A stretch of 27,570 nucleotides of DNA, taken from the IMG/VR virus record IMGVR_UViG_3300020222_000142, positions 1-27,570 of that record; one strand, given 5' to 3'. Below, one piece after another: positions 17,214 through 26,995 of this stretch (within the stretch, counting starts at the first letter, position 1; the number at the start of each line of letters is the position of its first letter). Below the pieces are notes generated by a model, which had not been told where the DNA came from, searched no databases, and was given only the letters and a program-made list of their open reading frames with translations. The translations under genes and the position numbers were made by a program. The stretch comes from a virus.

Positions 17214-20200
17214 TTACAATCCTCTCCCACCAAATAACACATTTGGTTGAAAATCTTCTGGAATTCTATATTTAGTATATTGTTTTATAGTCGTGGTGGA
17301 ATTTTCATTTATTAATTGAGAGCCGTTTAAGATTATTTCTCCACTCGATATATACAATTTAGCCGTATTAAATCTATTTTTGGTTTCTATGTCTATTACA
17401 GATCCAAGGTATGGCGAAGCAAATCTCGGTAGTTTTCTTAGATTTCCAAACCAAGGTAGAAGTTGTAATCTAGATATTGAAGAGGTGATCGGAGTTCCTA
17501 TCACCGCTTGGCTAGTATCAATTCTAATTATTGGTTCTCGGTTATCGTTTCCAGATTCATTAATTGTTGTAAATCTATTTTGTCTACCTTTACCGAAATA
17601 ACTCGGAGGTAAATCTACGTCAGCAAGACTGCCTGTAACATAATACAGTTCTTTTCTAAGCGATAAATTTTTTCTACTTATATGTGGAAAATTTCGCAGA
17701 TCAGAAAGTATATTATGTGCAGAAGATGTTGTAAACGAACTGCCGCTATTAATTAATTCTACAGAAATAAAATCTTTAGTAACATTTGAAGACGTAATAT
17801 TATCCGAAGAATAAGTCACAGTTTTTTTATTAATTTTACTATATGCAAAATATTTTTTTCCATCTACGTCAGCCAATCCATTATGGTCGACAAATATATT
17901 ATTCATATACAAATCAGGAACATCAGTTATAGATTTGTATCCTTCAAACGAATAATCACCAAACACAAAACTGTTTTTATATAATTTTAAGTCGACAATA
18001 GAATTTGTGAGATAACTAATAGTAGAACTATCTACGTCACCTAAGATATTAGATAATTGAATACTGGCAGTTAAAACGTGTAAATTGGTTATATTGACAG
18101 GTTTTTCTTCAATCCTATTTCTTTCTAAAATTGTAGGTTCTATTAACAGCCCGGTATAAACTTTATTTCTAGCGGGTAATAAGTTTTTAAGAGTATCAAA
18201 AATACTTCCGTCAACATACGTTTTATAAATTGTAAATAATTCGTTAAATAAAATTTTATTTATGTAATTTTCTCCATAATAATATTCTCTTAATTTCTCA
18301 AGCCCTAAATATTTTCTTCCAAAACGTTCTCTTGGATCTGAAATTGAAGAAACAATTTCATAATTTCCAAAAAAATCTAATATAGATTTATTTCGCTCAT
18401 GAATGGGAGATAAAAACACCCCAATTTTATTAGTATCTACATAGTATTCATTCTTATTTTTATAAGTTTGAGATTTCAATGGAGAAAGAGTGCCATCGTA
18501 TGTATATCTCACACTTTTATTTACTTTATCATTTTCGAATCTACTAGGACCTATTTCTGCTGTAAAATATTCGTTCCTAATATTAAATTCACGAGTCTGA
18601 TGCGGAAATATAGAATATGATTCGCTTACACAACTTGACGTATTAAAACGATTGTAATAATTATTTCCCACTACATTATGAACGGCTGCATATATGTTAT
18701 TATAACGTGGATTTACATTATTTACCTTATATCCGTCTTCTAAAAAAGAACCAGAAATAATATCTATCGGAACGCCTAAATTAAATCTAAACAAAATATC
18801 GTCGTAACTCGAAGACGGTTGGCCCTGATAATAAGAATTAAAATTTTTACATTTTGTATAAAAGTTCTCGTCTGAAATCGGGGTTTTTTGTATGGTAATT
18901 TTATCCAAACAACCATAAAACTTACTGAGTGAATATTGTTGCAACTCCGTAAATCTAAAGAAATCATTATAATCAAATTCTGTAACTAAATCGGTTATAT
19001 CACCAACGTTACCAAAACTCTCAGAAATTACCCCTTGTAAAATGGCCTCTCTACTAACGATCGGTATGTTACTAAGTTCTGAAATTAAATCTATTTTTTC
19101 GTTTGGATTTCCAAAAGCCGTAATTGCACCTAAACTATTAAATTTTTCATTATATGATCCTGATAAATAAAAACTAAATTTTTTGTCAATTGGATCGACG
19201 CAAAATTCATTTTGATGTATGACTATATCATACTGAATAGGTAATATATTTTCATCTATAGGATGCTCAAATTTTTTTGAAGCCTCGTTTTTTCTTAATA
19301 AAATGTTCATTACTTCTCCGTTAAACATATAAAATGGAGAGGTTATATACACGACAGGCAAGAAATTTTCGTTTTTTATTATGAAGTATAAACTGCCTAA
19401 CTTCTCGGTAAATTTTATGAACCCTAAAGAGTAAACCGGATCACCGAGATCGTTGAAAGTTCCGTGAATAGGAACAATCAGTCTGTTTAAATTTTTATAT
19501 TTTTCTTTATCAATAAAAAGTTTAAAATCTATAGATTTATAGGGAGTTAAATTTTTAATTTCAACATACTCGTCGTCTCCACCAACAAACTCCAACAAAT
19601 ACTCTTTTTCATCTACCAAATATGAAGAACTTATTTCATTTTTTGTATAACCGCCGCCAAATTCTTTTACCAAAATCATATTATTTGGTATTCCATAAAT
19701 TGAAAATATCTGTCTAAGACATTCTTCAGTTCCTTTAGTTTTGTAAATCGATGGTAAATTATTTAATATTCTTTTCCATATAATTTTAGTTTTTTTATCT
19801 AAAGATATAGAATTTTTTAAATCGGCCTTTTTAAATTTGTCCAAATAACATTCTTCAATCGATGCATTTTCTAATATCCCACTTACATTTGGAGGCGTAT
19901 CAAACCCAAAGCTAGAAAGAATATGATTTATAAAATCGGATGAAATTCCCGTCGAATAATCTTCACCAACTTTTTTATAAATCCCTATGGATGATATGTA
20001 TAAATAAATGTTATCAAAAGTATGTCCTATCATACTTAAAAACTTCAAGTATTCGTCATTATTTTCATTTAGGTAGACATATTCAGGAGTATTATTTATG
20101 AGTGAGTCTCTATTATTTTTATCATAATACGTTGAATCGTTTAATAATTGATCCACGAAATCGGAAGAAGATTTATTTGTTTTAGATTCCGTAAACTTTT

Positions 20201-22157
20201 TTAAAGTCGAATTATATATAAATTTATTTGTATTATAAAGATATGATTCGTATCCATCAAATCCAGAATATATTTCATCGATCTCTTTATTATTGTCTTC
20301 AATTTTTTTATGAACGTTAAATTTATCATTTACGGATGATCCACTGGAATCTAACGATTTCAATTTTTGATTTTCTTCATCCAACAAAGTTTCTTTTATT
20401 ATTTTATTTTGAAATATTTTAATACGTAAATTTGCTGAAGAAAACACCACAAAATTGCTAAAATTTGTATAATCAACATTTATATTTTTAATTTTTTTAT
20501 CCGCGTTAATTTTATTGTTATCAATTCTGTTTAATTTTAACTCGTTATTATTAAAATATTGAGAACCGATAGTTCTAGTTGACGGCTCATTTATGTCTAT
20601 ATTAAAATTTGGCCGAGTCAGTTTTATAGTTGATTTAATCGAATCAGTTTCAAAATTAATTATTTGAAAGAAGGGGGTATATGAATTATTTGAAATTTCA
20701 CAAAAATCTCCTGCGTTATAGTTATCTGGAATAGGATCTTTTAATTTTACTAAAAACTCATCATTTTGAATTTTCGAATTCAAAATAAAAAATAATTCAT
20801 TTTCTTTAAATTTTATTGTATTTTTTAGTGGCGATTTAAATTTTGATAAATATTGTAATTCGATTGAATTTATTACATATGTTAAGAATTCTGACATTAC
20901 AGTTGACACATATCTAAAAGAATCAACATACTGTTGTTTGGATTGTTTTGATATGTTAACATTTGGATTAAAAAATAATAATCTTTTATTACAGGTAAAA
21001 TTATTAATGTTAGAAAAAATTGTTCGTGTATAATCAAATGTATTGATAAATTCGTAATTAAATTTGAGATAATTTATTATATAGTCTTTAATACCTAATA
21101 ATTTTTTTTGTTTTCTTAATGTAGCATCATAATAACTTTCTCCATAATAGATCGAACGTAGTATTCCCATTACACCATCATCGTCGACTAAGGAAAATAA
21201 AAATTTCAAAGAATTTATCTCAGTTTCATAGTTGTCTTTTGTTTTTGAAAAAATCTCTGATAAACTAAATGAATTCAAATAATATTCAAACTCGCTGCAT
21301 AATTTTTTATTTATAAAACTTTTTTGTTCTAACGCTAAAAATTCGGTATTTAATTTAAAAATTTTACTATCAACTTCTCCTTCAAACTGTATAATGGCGT
21401 TATTATCTTTAAAATTTCTATTGTATACAAATAAAGTGTTGGGAATATCTTCCGTAGCGTCTAAAATAATTTGTTTTGTGGATTGTTTATATAATATATT
21501 TTTAACATAATCTGAACCACCACTAAAAAATTTTCCATCTTTAGTTTTACTAAATCTAACTATATTTATATCTTGATTAGTAAAATTTAAGTTATAAACG
21601 GTTCCTTTTTTTATTTTTATCTCTTGATTACCATTAAGCAATATTTGATTACCATTAAACGTAACAGATATATCATTTATCACACTTTCATCTGCGAAGT
21701 TTTTTATGAATTTTATTTCTTTTCTAGAATTACTTATTTCTTTGATGATTAATGGATTTTTTTGAGAAAAAAACGGAGACGTCGGCGTAATCGATAGATA
21801 AAAATTATTATTTGTAACAGACTGTGAATCTATAATATCTTCTATCGAAATCAATATATTTTTGTTTAAATCTTGAATTAAATTTGATTTGATGGGAAAA
21901 TAATAATCCTTAAATATATTTCCATCGACGTCTTCATAATCATAATATACCTTTAAGTTAGATGACGATCCCGTTATTTCTCCTGAAGAAATCAACTGTT
22001 TTTGAGAATCAAAAATGCCCACCGAAATTAAATCCGTGTCTTGTTCTCCAAAGAAGTATTCCCTAGAAGAACTCAGAGATAACAATTCCGAATCTTTTAG
22101 AGATAAAAAACTTATCTGATTGATTTTATCGGATGACTGTGTAATAATACTCAACAT
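17214..22157 (-). CDS. Very large tail/baseplate structural protein with LamG-like segment
   Basis: This has 1647 residues. It lies downstream of the gp25- and gp6-like genes, where T4 has the large wedge gene 7 (1032 residues), so a wedge or tail-periphery role is plausible by position only. Motifs seen: FLSMIGHTFDNIYLYISSIG (about 706-725) and LPSIYKTKGTEECLRQIFSI with YGIP (801-824). The latter resembles a conserved segment of large tail proteins in environmental phages and perhaps the P2 gpI type. A concanavalin/LamG-like segment spans about 855-1100 and ends FYGCLDKITIQKTPISDENF, the usual closing strand pattern. The N-terminal 700 residues are Asn/Lys-rich and unrecognised. There is no signal peptide. 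Confidence 0.78.
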   Translation of the reverse strand: MLSIITQSSDKINQISFLSLKDSELLSLSSSREYFFGEQDTDLISVGIFDSQKQLISSGEITGSSSNLKVYYDYEDVDGNIFKDYYFPIKSNLIQDLNKNILISIEDIIDSQSVTNNNFYLSITPTSPFFSQKNPLIIKEISNSRKEIKFIKNFADESVINDISVTFNGNQILLNGNQEIKIKKGTVYNLNFTNQDINIVRFSKTKDGKFFSGGSDYVKNILYKQSTKQIILDATEDIPNTLFVYNRNFKDNNAIIQFEGEVDSKIFKLNTEFLALEQKSFINKKLCSEFEYYLNSFSLSEIFSKTKDNYETEINSLKFLFSLVDDDGVMGILRSIYYGESYYDATLRKQKKLLGIKDYIINYLKFNYEFINTFDYTRTIFSNINNFTCNKRLLFFNPNVNISKQSKQQYVDSFRYVSTVMSEFLTYVINSIELQYLSKFKSPLKNTIKFKENELFFILNSKIQNDEFLVKLKDPIPDNYNAGDFCEISNNSYTPFFQIINFETDSIKSTIKLTRPNFNIDINEPSTRTIGSQYFNNNELKLNRIDNNKINADKKIKNINVDYTNFSNFVVFSSANLRIKIFQNKIIKETLLDEENQKLKSLDSSGSSVNDKFNVHKKIEDNNKEIDEIYSGFDGYESYLYNTNKFIYNSTLKKFTESKTNKSSSDFVDQLLNDSTYYDKNNRDSLINNTPEYVYLNENNDEYLKFLSMIGHTFDNIYLYISSIGIYKKVGEDYSTGISSDFINHILSSFGFDTPPNVSGILENASIEECYLDKFKKADLKNSISLDKKTKIIWKRILNNLPSIYKTKGTEECLRQIFSIYGIPNNMILVKEFGGGYTKNEISSSYLVDEKEYLLEFVGGDDEYVEIKNLTPYKSIDFKLFIDKEKYKNLNRLIVPIHGTFNDLGDPVYSLGFIKFTEKLGSLYFIIKNENFLPVVYITSPFYMFNGEVMNILLRKNEASKKFEHPIDENILPIQYDIVIHQNEFCVDPIDKKFSFYLSGSYNEKFNSLGAITAFGNPNEKIDLISELSNIPIVSREAILQGVISESFGNVGDITDLVTEFDYNDFFRFTELQQYSLSKFYGCLDKITIQKTPISDENFYTKCKNFNSYYQGQPSSSYDDILFRFNLGVPIDIISGSFLEDGYKVNNVNPRYNNIYAAVHNVVGNNYYNRFNTSSCVSESYSIFPHQTREFNIRNEYFTAEIGPSRFENDKVNKSVRYTYDGTLSPLKSQTYKNKNEYYVDTNKIGVFLSPIHERNKSILDFFGNYEIVSSISDPRERFGRKYLGLEKLREYYYGENYINKILFNELFTIYKTYVDGSIFDTLKNLLPARNKVYTGLLIEPTILERNRIEEKPVNITNLHVLTASIQLSNILGDVDSSTISYLTNSIVDLKLYKNSFVFGDYSFEGYKSITDVPDLYMNNIFVDHNGLADVDGKKYFAYSKINKKTVTYSSDNITSSNVTKDFISVELINSGSSFTTSSAHNILSDLRNFPHISRKNLSLRKELYYVTGSLADVDLPPSYFGKGRQNRFTTINESGNDNREPIIRIDTSQAVIGTPITSSISRLQLLPWFGNLRKLPRFASPYLGSVIDIETKNRFNTAKLYISSGEIILNGSQLINENSTTTIKQYTKYRIPEDFQPNVLFGGRGL

Positions 22158-22193
22158 ATTAATAACTATTAAATATATTTAATATTTTTGGTA

Positions 22194-22667
22194 TTATTCT
22201 GGAGTTTCTAAAGAAACATACGGAAAATCTTCGCTAAAATCCGTTGCACTTTTACCTTCGCCGTTTAAAATTCTTAATTCAATTATAACATCTTTTATAG
22301 CTAGTTTTTCTGCGTTTTTTGCATCTTTTTCCGCCGTCGATTGATTTGCAACTTCTAATTGGGTTTGTAAGTCCACAACCTGATTTTCCAAATCAGTAAT
22401 TTTTTCATTTTGGGCAGCTAAAGTAGTGTTCGATGAATCTGTTTGTTCACGTGTGACAAATTCTTCAAATTCTATAGGAAAAAATTTCAATATTTTTTTG
22501 TTATCATATTCTAAATTTTTTATGTCCACTTTCAGAAACTGTTGGTTTAATTTTGAGGAGTTAGATTTAAAAAATAAATTATCCACAGAATTAAAACTAT
22601 GCGTATAATTCAATAATCCGTTTCTAAACGTTTGAATATCGTTTCCAAATTTATTTATATCGGCCAT
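22194..22667 (-). CDS. Coiled-coil protein of the baseplate cluster
   Basis: This has 157 residues. Residues 1-70 (MADINKFGNDIQTFRNGLLN onward) are mixed. Residues about 83-135 are a clear coiled coil with heptad-like spacing (LAAQNEKITDLENQVVDLQT), followed by an acidic tail ending VSLETPE. No family is recognised. The start lies one base after the TGA stop of the DNRLRE-type gene, so the two are probably translated together. The coiled coil suggests an oligomeric structural or chaperone-like role in tail assembly. That is inference from position and fold only. Confidence 0.72.
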   Translation of the reverse strand: MADINKFGNDIQTFRNGLLNYTHSFNSVDNLFFKSNSSKLNQQFLKVDIKNLEYDNKKILKFFPIEFEEFVTREQTDSSNTTLAAQNEKITDLENQVVDLQTQLEVANQSTAEKDAKNAEKLAIKDVIIELRILNGEGKSATDFSEDFPYVSLETPE

Positions 22668-22668
22668 A

Positions 22669-23910
22669 TCATCTCACAATTTTAAAAATGTCTCCGTTAT
22701 CGAATATCTGAATCGATCCGTCAGAAAGTTCAGTTTTTATTAATATTCTGTAATATCTTTCTTGCGGAAGTCCCGTGGTATCTAAGTAAAAATAATTTCC
22801 ATTTTCGTCGCAACTTAACTTAGTATAAGTATCAAAATCAATAATTGATTCTTCGCTTTCATTATCTTTTATAGAATAGAAGCTAGATGTCGGTAAATAT
22901 TTTGGTGTTAAATATGAAGTTTGAAAAGAAGTAAATTGTTTTTTTGGATTTTGTTCACGTGCAAAAACGGTAAATTTCACTTTTGATCCGCCTTTATATT
23001 CTTTTCTTAATCCTTTTATTGAAACCGAAATTCCCAAGCTAGATGTGATAGGAGATAAACTACCTGTGTCAAAAGTAAAATCCGACCATTGGACGTCTAT
23101 GTATGGAGAGTATATCGTATTACTTTCTCTGCTAAAAAACTTTAAATTGCTAGTTGCTTTGGGGTTTAGCTCATCCGAAGTTAAAATTATAAGTCCCTCA
23201 TTAGGTATACATCCACATATCCACGCTTGACATATTTTTGTTATATCCAATTGAATATCAGATTTTGAATATTCAAATGACTGTGTACAAATATAACTAG
23301 CTCCAGAAATATTTGCACAAAAACTTTGTGAATTATTAACTATGTCGGTGGGCGCAGAATAATACCATGTTCCACCACCTTTAGTAAATGGTGCGGTAGA
23401 AGCGGAGTTTAAATAATCTATTCCCGAAATATCCGACTCCATATCAATATTTGAATACCAAACACTTGAAGTGTCCGGATATTTTCTATATTTCCAATTG
23501 ACTCCTGAATTTCCACCGCCTGCCGCAAAAGTGCCTATTCCCATATCCCAACTTTGACTTATAGGGAACGCATAGATTTTATAATCCAACGGAACCTCCG
23601 TAGATTCAATAGTTTTTAAATTTAAAATAAATCGAGGGTTAGATATATATCCTGAAGAAATAGAAGCACTTATAGAACTTAAATCAAATTTTAAAATAGA
23701 CCTTTTTAAAAAAGATTTAAAACTTGTCAAATATCTGTTTACAACTTCATAATAAGTTCCTGAAATATATCCTGTAAGAATTCCTGAAAAATTTACTAAA
23801 CTTCCAGTGTATCCACACGCAGAACCTGTAAAAGAACCTGATAAAGTTCCTGAAACACACGCACTTCCTGTCACGCCTGTAAAACTATCTACTGTAAAAG
23901 TTAATGCCAT
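22669..23910 (-). CDS. Structural protein with DNRLRE-like domain and Gly/Ser/Thr repeat N-terminus
   Basis: This has 413 residues. Residues 10-52 form a Gly-Ser-Thr-Phe-Cys repeat block (FTGVTGSACVSGTLSGSFTG), like a short beta-solenoid or stalk. Residues about 68-276 match the DNRLRE pattern of secreted, carbohydrate- or surface-associated domains: RSILKFDLSS at the start, many W residues, LDITKICQAWICG, NEGLIIL, and a final LKFFSRES...YSPYIDVQW. Residues 330-413 are an Ig-like C-terminal segment (YYRILIKTELSDGSIQIFDN) that I recall from other environmental phage tail proteins. The gene sits in the baseplate cluster. A host-contact or wedge-decoration role is inferred. The glycine block is shared with the two small genes upstream. 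Confidence 0.77.
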   Translation of the reverse strand: MALTFTVDSFTGVTGSACVSGTLSGSFTGSACGYTGSLVNFSGILTGYISGTYYEVVNRYLTSFKSFLKRSILKFDLSSISASISSGYISNPRFILNLKTIESTEVPLDYKIYAFPISQSWDMGIGTFAAGGGNSGVNWKYRKYPDTSSVWYSNIDMESDISGIDYLNSASTAPFTKGGGTWYYSAPTDIVNNSQSFCANISGASYICTQSFEYSKSDIQLDITKICQAWICGCIPNEGLIILTSDELNPKATSNLKFFSRESNTIYSPYIDVQWSDFTFDTGSLSPITSSLGISVSIKGLRKEYKGGSKVKFTVFAREQNPKKQFTSFQTSYLTPKYLPTSSFYSIKDNESEESIIDFDTYTKLSCDENGNYFYLDTTGLPQERYYRILIKTELSDGSIQIFDNGDIFKIVR

Positions 23911-23939
23911 ATTTATAAGTATAAAATTTAATCTATATT

Positions 23940-24323
23940 TTATTGAAAATAATAGAAGTCCTCAGGACCAGTAAGTATAATTATATTACCATTTTCATCG
24001 ACAATAATATTTCCATTATCGTCAACCGAATTAACCGGCTCACAAATTCCGCCGGGTTGATTGATAGATACACAATTTATTATACCACTTACGGAACCAG
24101 ACGCACAGTGAATACTTCCTGTAAAATTTCCAGTAAAATTGATTAAATTTTCTGAAATTAATTTATTTGAAAAAATTGATTGTAAATTAGACTTTTCATA
24201 ATTAAAATCCAATTTGCTTACCGCTCCAATTTCCAAAAATTTATCCAATGAAAAGTTTTTATCAAACAAAACTTCATCGTTTAATATAAGCGTGTCTTTT
24301 TTACAAAAAATAAAATGGTGCAT
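23940..24323 (-). CDS. Small Gly/Ser-repeat protein, paralog of its upstream neighbour
   Basis: This has 127 residues from ATG 24323. The frame could begin at 24344 (134 residues), but that overlaps the previous gene by 17 bases. Starting at 24323 gives MHHFIFCKKDTLILND, which aligns with MHKFIHCSSDFFIWND of the neighbouring gene and leaves a 4-base gap. The N-terminal half continues with DKNFSLDKFLEIGAV, matching LKNFGRDEILEVESV in the neighbour. It then has a Gly-repeat block (NFTGNFTGSIHCASGSVSGI) and an acidic, Asp/Asn/Gly-rich tail (VDDNGNIIVDENGNI). I do not recognise the family. Location directly after gp6 and the shared Gly block suggest a baseplate accessory protein. Confidence 0.7.
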   Translation of the reverse strand: MHHFIFCKKDTLILNDEVLFDKNFSLDKFLEIGAVSKLDFNYEKSNLQSIFSNKLISENLINFTGNFTGSIHCASGSVSGIINCVSINQPGGICEPVNSVDDNGNIIVDENGNIIILTGPEDFYYFQ

Positions 24324-24327
24324 ATAT

Positions 24328-24615
24328 TTAACACGTATGAACATCCTCTATATACATCCCACTGCCAGATACACTTCCAGAAACAAATCCGGATCCTGTA
24401 ATACATCCGTTAATGTATCCATAAAAATTTAAAACAGAAAGTCCTATTCGTTCTCGCGTAGAAGATATTTGTGCTGAAGAGGTATATACAAATGTTCTAA
24501 TAGGTCTATGAACAGATTCAACTTCTAAAATCTCGTCTCGACCAAAATTTTTCAAGATATAATCCCCATCATTCCAAATAAAAAAGTCTGAAGAACAATG
24601 TATAAATTTATGCAT
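24328..24615 (-). CDS. Small Gly/Ser-repeat protein, first of a tandem paralog pair
   Basis: This has 95 residues. The ATG overlaps the stop of the gp6-like gene by one base (TAATG), a classic coupling arrangement. The N-terminus MHKFIHCSSDFFIWNDGDYI and the segment NFGRDEILEVESV align with the next gene. The C-terminal third is a Gly/Ser/Cys repeat (INGCITGSGFVSGSVSGSGM) followed by YIEDVHTC. There is no signal peptide or membrane segment. It is not a family I recognise. A baseplate-associated role is inferred from coupling to gp6. Confidence 0.7.
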   Translation of the reverse strand: MHKFIHCSSDFFIWNDGDYILKNFGRDEILEVESVHRPIRTFVYTSSAQISSTRERIGLSVLNFYGYINGCITGSGFVSGSVSGSGMYIEDVHTC

Positions 24616-26579
24616 TATAATGTCCTTCCCTTGATATCTATGTCTGGATTTTTAATCTCAAAAATAGCAGGATCAATAGGAGGATATATTATTTTATTTT
24701 TAGTGGCGGATTTCAAATCGTATTCACAAATTGAATAACCAGAATCGATTATATTAACAATCTCTATATCTGCCACAGATTGAACTCCTTCTATTTTTGC
24801 AATTTCCAACTCCAACTGATTTATATTTATTGGTTGAGAAATTTGCCACAAATCAATATTAAAAAAATTCTTTATTGCATCGATACAGTTATTTAATACT
24901 TCTTTTTTATTATAATTAGAATATGTTAACAATGTAAAATTTACTCCTATATTAATAATAAACGCGTCGATAATATTAATTCTATCAGATAACATTCTAT
25001 ATCTAGATAGATAATTTCTAAGATTGTATGTCAGTGCTTCATTTGCTACTTCTAAGTTTTTATTTTCATTATATGTTAATACATATAAATTTATAGCATT
25101 CGGATTAACACCATCTAAATTAATTTTTCTAAAATCTTTATTTTTTTCGTCGACAATTATGTTATTATTTTTGTCTATTAATCCTGTAATAAAAGATGTA
25201 TTATTAGTATATAAATCGTTTTCCGTTGTAACATATGCTTTAGCAATTTTTCCATACTCAGGCGACATACTAAAAACTCTAGCAATATAGTCTTCTTTAG
25301 TAACTATTCTATCTTGTGCAGCAAAATTAAAAATGGCATTATTTTTTATTTCTTCTATAGTTTCGGGTCCAGAACCTCCTATAGCAGAAATTGAATTTTC
25401 AACTTTTAAACTATTTTTTATAGTGCCTATTAATGCCGCTTCGGTCGGTAAATATTCATGTAAATCTATAAATTCTATTTTACTTACTTTTGTAATATCG
25501 CCGACGTTTACATTAGATTCTATTCCACCCCCAACAACATATGTTATTTCTAACGTAGTGTTAAACGGCGACAATCCGTATGCATTAGACTTCAAAAAAG
25601 AAGTAGGGTCTAGTGTCAAATTATATTTACTTATATTTGAAAAACCAACTCCTATGTTGTCGGAATTTGGCACCAAAAGTTCTTCTTCTATACTATCTGT
25701 AGATGGACCAAATTGTAAAAACGTTTTATTGTTTTCATCTACATTCACTGTAAATCTTCTATTGGTCCGTAAGAATCTTATAATATTAGGAACGGTAGAT
25801 TTAAACTTTGAAAATTTTTCAAAATCGTATTGGTTATTTTCAACCGATAACGAAATTAAATCCTGAGCCAGATAATCTACTTGATACCACGTATTATTAT
25901 CCGCATCTTTTACATTTAAAATTTTAATAATATTATTCTCAGTGAATTCAATTCTTAAATTTGGTTCGTCAGATCCCACTATAACAGATTTAGTTATTTT
26001 TTTACCACTATAAGCTTGAACAGACTTTTTTAATAAATAAAATTCAGGCTCACCGACATCATTTCTAGAAAATACTTCATCGGTTCTAGGAAAAAGTTCA
26101 CTTTTTAAAGAAAAATTCACCTCGTCGGTTGTTAAAAATGAAACTCCTGTCGAAGAAACAACCTCCATTCCCTCCGAAATACTTACCATGTATCTTTCGT
26201 CGGGCGAAAACTTTCCGTCCAAATTTCTTTTGGCTGGAGCGATCATGTATAAATCTAAAGTAGTAATTGATGGTTTAGATGGTTTTGTAGTATATCCTAA
26301 ATATTTTGCCAAATTTATTACATTCTTTCGTTCTTCTGAAAATTCTATAAGTCCTTCTTTGAACTGATAATCAATATAAAAAGAAAGAACGTCTCCGACA
26401 TATGATGCCATGTCTATAAACATCATTCCAGGAGAAGCTTCACTAAAATCTTTATACGATTTAGGATAATATTGTTTTGCAAAATTTATTAAATTTTGTT
26501 TAATTTGATTAAAATCTCGACCGAGATATTTTACTTCTCTTGCCTGAGGTTTAAAATTTTTATCTAATATAGTTGCCAT
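24615..26579 (-). CDS. Baseplate wedge protein, T4 gp6/J-like
   Basis: This has 654 residues, against 660 for T4 gp6. The N-terminal region has the gp6-type layout: LGRDFNQIKQNLINFAKQYY, then EASPGMMFIDMASYVGDVLS (about 48-67) and YIDYQFKEGLIEFSEERKNV. The middle part has the gpJ-like strand-rich region (FLTTDEVNFSL, FLQFGPSTDS). The C-terminal part includes IVTKEDYIARVFSMSPEYGK, typical of J-family baseplate proteins, and QPININQLELEIAKIEGVQS. Gp6 forms the dimeric ring that holds the wedges together and drives the baseplate change on host contact. Here it follows the gp25-like gene with 2 bases between, as partners in the wedge core often do. Confidence 0.9.
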   Translation of the reverse strand: MATILDKNFKPQAREVKYLGRDFNQIKQNLINFAKQYYPKSYKDFSEASPGMMFIDMASYVGDVLSFYIDYQFKEGLIEFSEERKNVINLAKYLGYTTKPSKPSITTLDLYMIAPAKRNLDGKFSPDERYMVSISEGMEVVSSTGVSFLTTDEVNFSLKSELFPRTDEVFSRNDVGEPEFYLLKKSVQAYSGKKITKSVIVGSDEPNLRIEFTENNIIKILNVKDADNNTWYQVDYLAQDLISLSVENNQYDFEKFSKFKSTVPNIIRFLRTNRRFTVNVDENNKTFLQFGPSTDSIEEELLVPNSDNIGVGFSNISKYNLTLDPTSFLKSNAYGLSPFNTTLEITYVVGGGIESNVNVGDITKVSKIEFIDLHEYLPTEAALIGTIKNSLKVENSISAIGGSGPETIEEIKNNAIFNFAAQDRIVTKEDYIARVFSMSPEYGKIAKAYVTTENDLYTNNTSFITGLIDKNNNIIVDEKNKDFRKINLDGVNPNAINLYVLTYNENKNLEVANEALTYNLRNYLSRYRMLSDRINIIDAFIINIGVNFTLLTYSNYNKKEVLNNCIDAIKNFFNIDLWQISQPININQLELEIAKIEGVQSVADIEIVNIIDSGYSICEYDLKSATKNKIIYPPIDPAIFEIKNPDIDIKGRTL

Positions 26580-26581
26580 AA

Positions 26582-26995
26582 TTAAATTCTATTAGATTGT
26601 AATTCCAACACTAAATTATCCGATTCATTAGTTTTATTTATAATAAAATCTAAAGAAATGTATATTTTATATCCGTCAGTATTTTCCCTATCAGATTTGT
26701 CAGAAATTATAATTTTCTCTATCGTGACCTCTGGTACCCAATATTTTATTTCTTCATTTATTATATTTTTTGTTATTTCGATTGTAGTTTCATCAATTTG
26801 TTCAAATGCTACATCATATAATTTAGTGCCGAATTGAGGAAACATTCGTCTTTCTCCTTTTTTAGTTTTTAAAAAATTTAAAAGATTTTGTTTTACTTGA
26901 CTGTTAGTATCGAACGTTTGTTGAAAATAACCATTATTACCTCTTGTAAAAGGCACTTCTAATCCGATAGGAGAATATGAGGAAGTTATAGTCAT
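26582..26995 (-). CDS. Baseplate wedge protein, T4 gp25-like
   Basis: This has 137 residues, against 132 for T4 gp25. Conserved features include IGLEVPFTRGNNGYFQQTFD near the N-terminus, LLNFLKTKKGERRMFPQFGT (about 38-57; the RRGER...PEFG signature of the gp25/lysozyme-like family) and an EIKYWVPEVTIEKI segment near the C-terminus. Gp25 forms part of the wedge core bundle and links the baseplate to the sheath initiator. Despite the family name it is not an enzyme in T4 phages. The start is directly after the upstream stop (TAA ATG), and the gp6-like gene follows after 2 bases. Confidence 0.9.
   Translation of the reverse strand: MTITSSYSPIGLEVPFTRGNNGYFQQTFDTNSQVKQNLLNFLKTKKGERRMFPQFGTKLYDVAFEQIDETTIEITKNIINEEIKYWVPEVTIEKIIISDKSDRENTDGYKIYISLDFIINKTNESDNLVLELQSNRI

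Noticed and set aside
23910-23917. TATAAATA on the minus strand, matching the T4 late promoter core
   Set aside because: It runs directly into the start codon of the gene at 22669-23910, so it cannot be that gene's promoter. In such AT-rich DNA a single match is expected by chance.
24324-24344. Upstream ATG at 24344 as the start of the second small paralog
   Set aside because: It would overlap the upstream gene by 17 bases and add seven residues absent from its paralog. ATG 24323 aligns with the paralog start.
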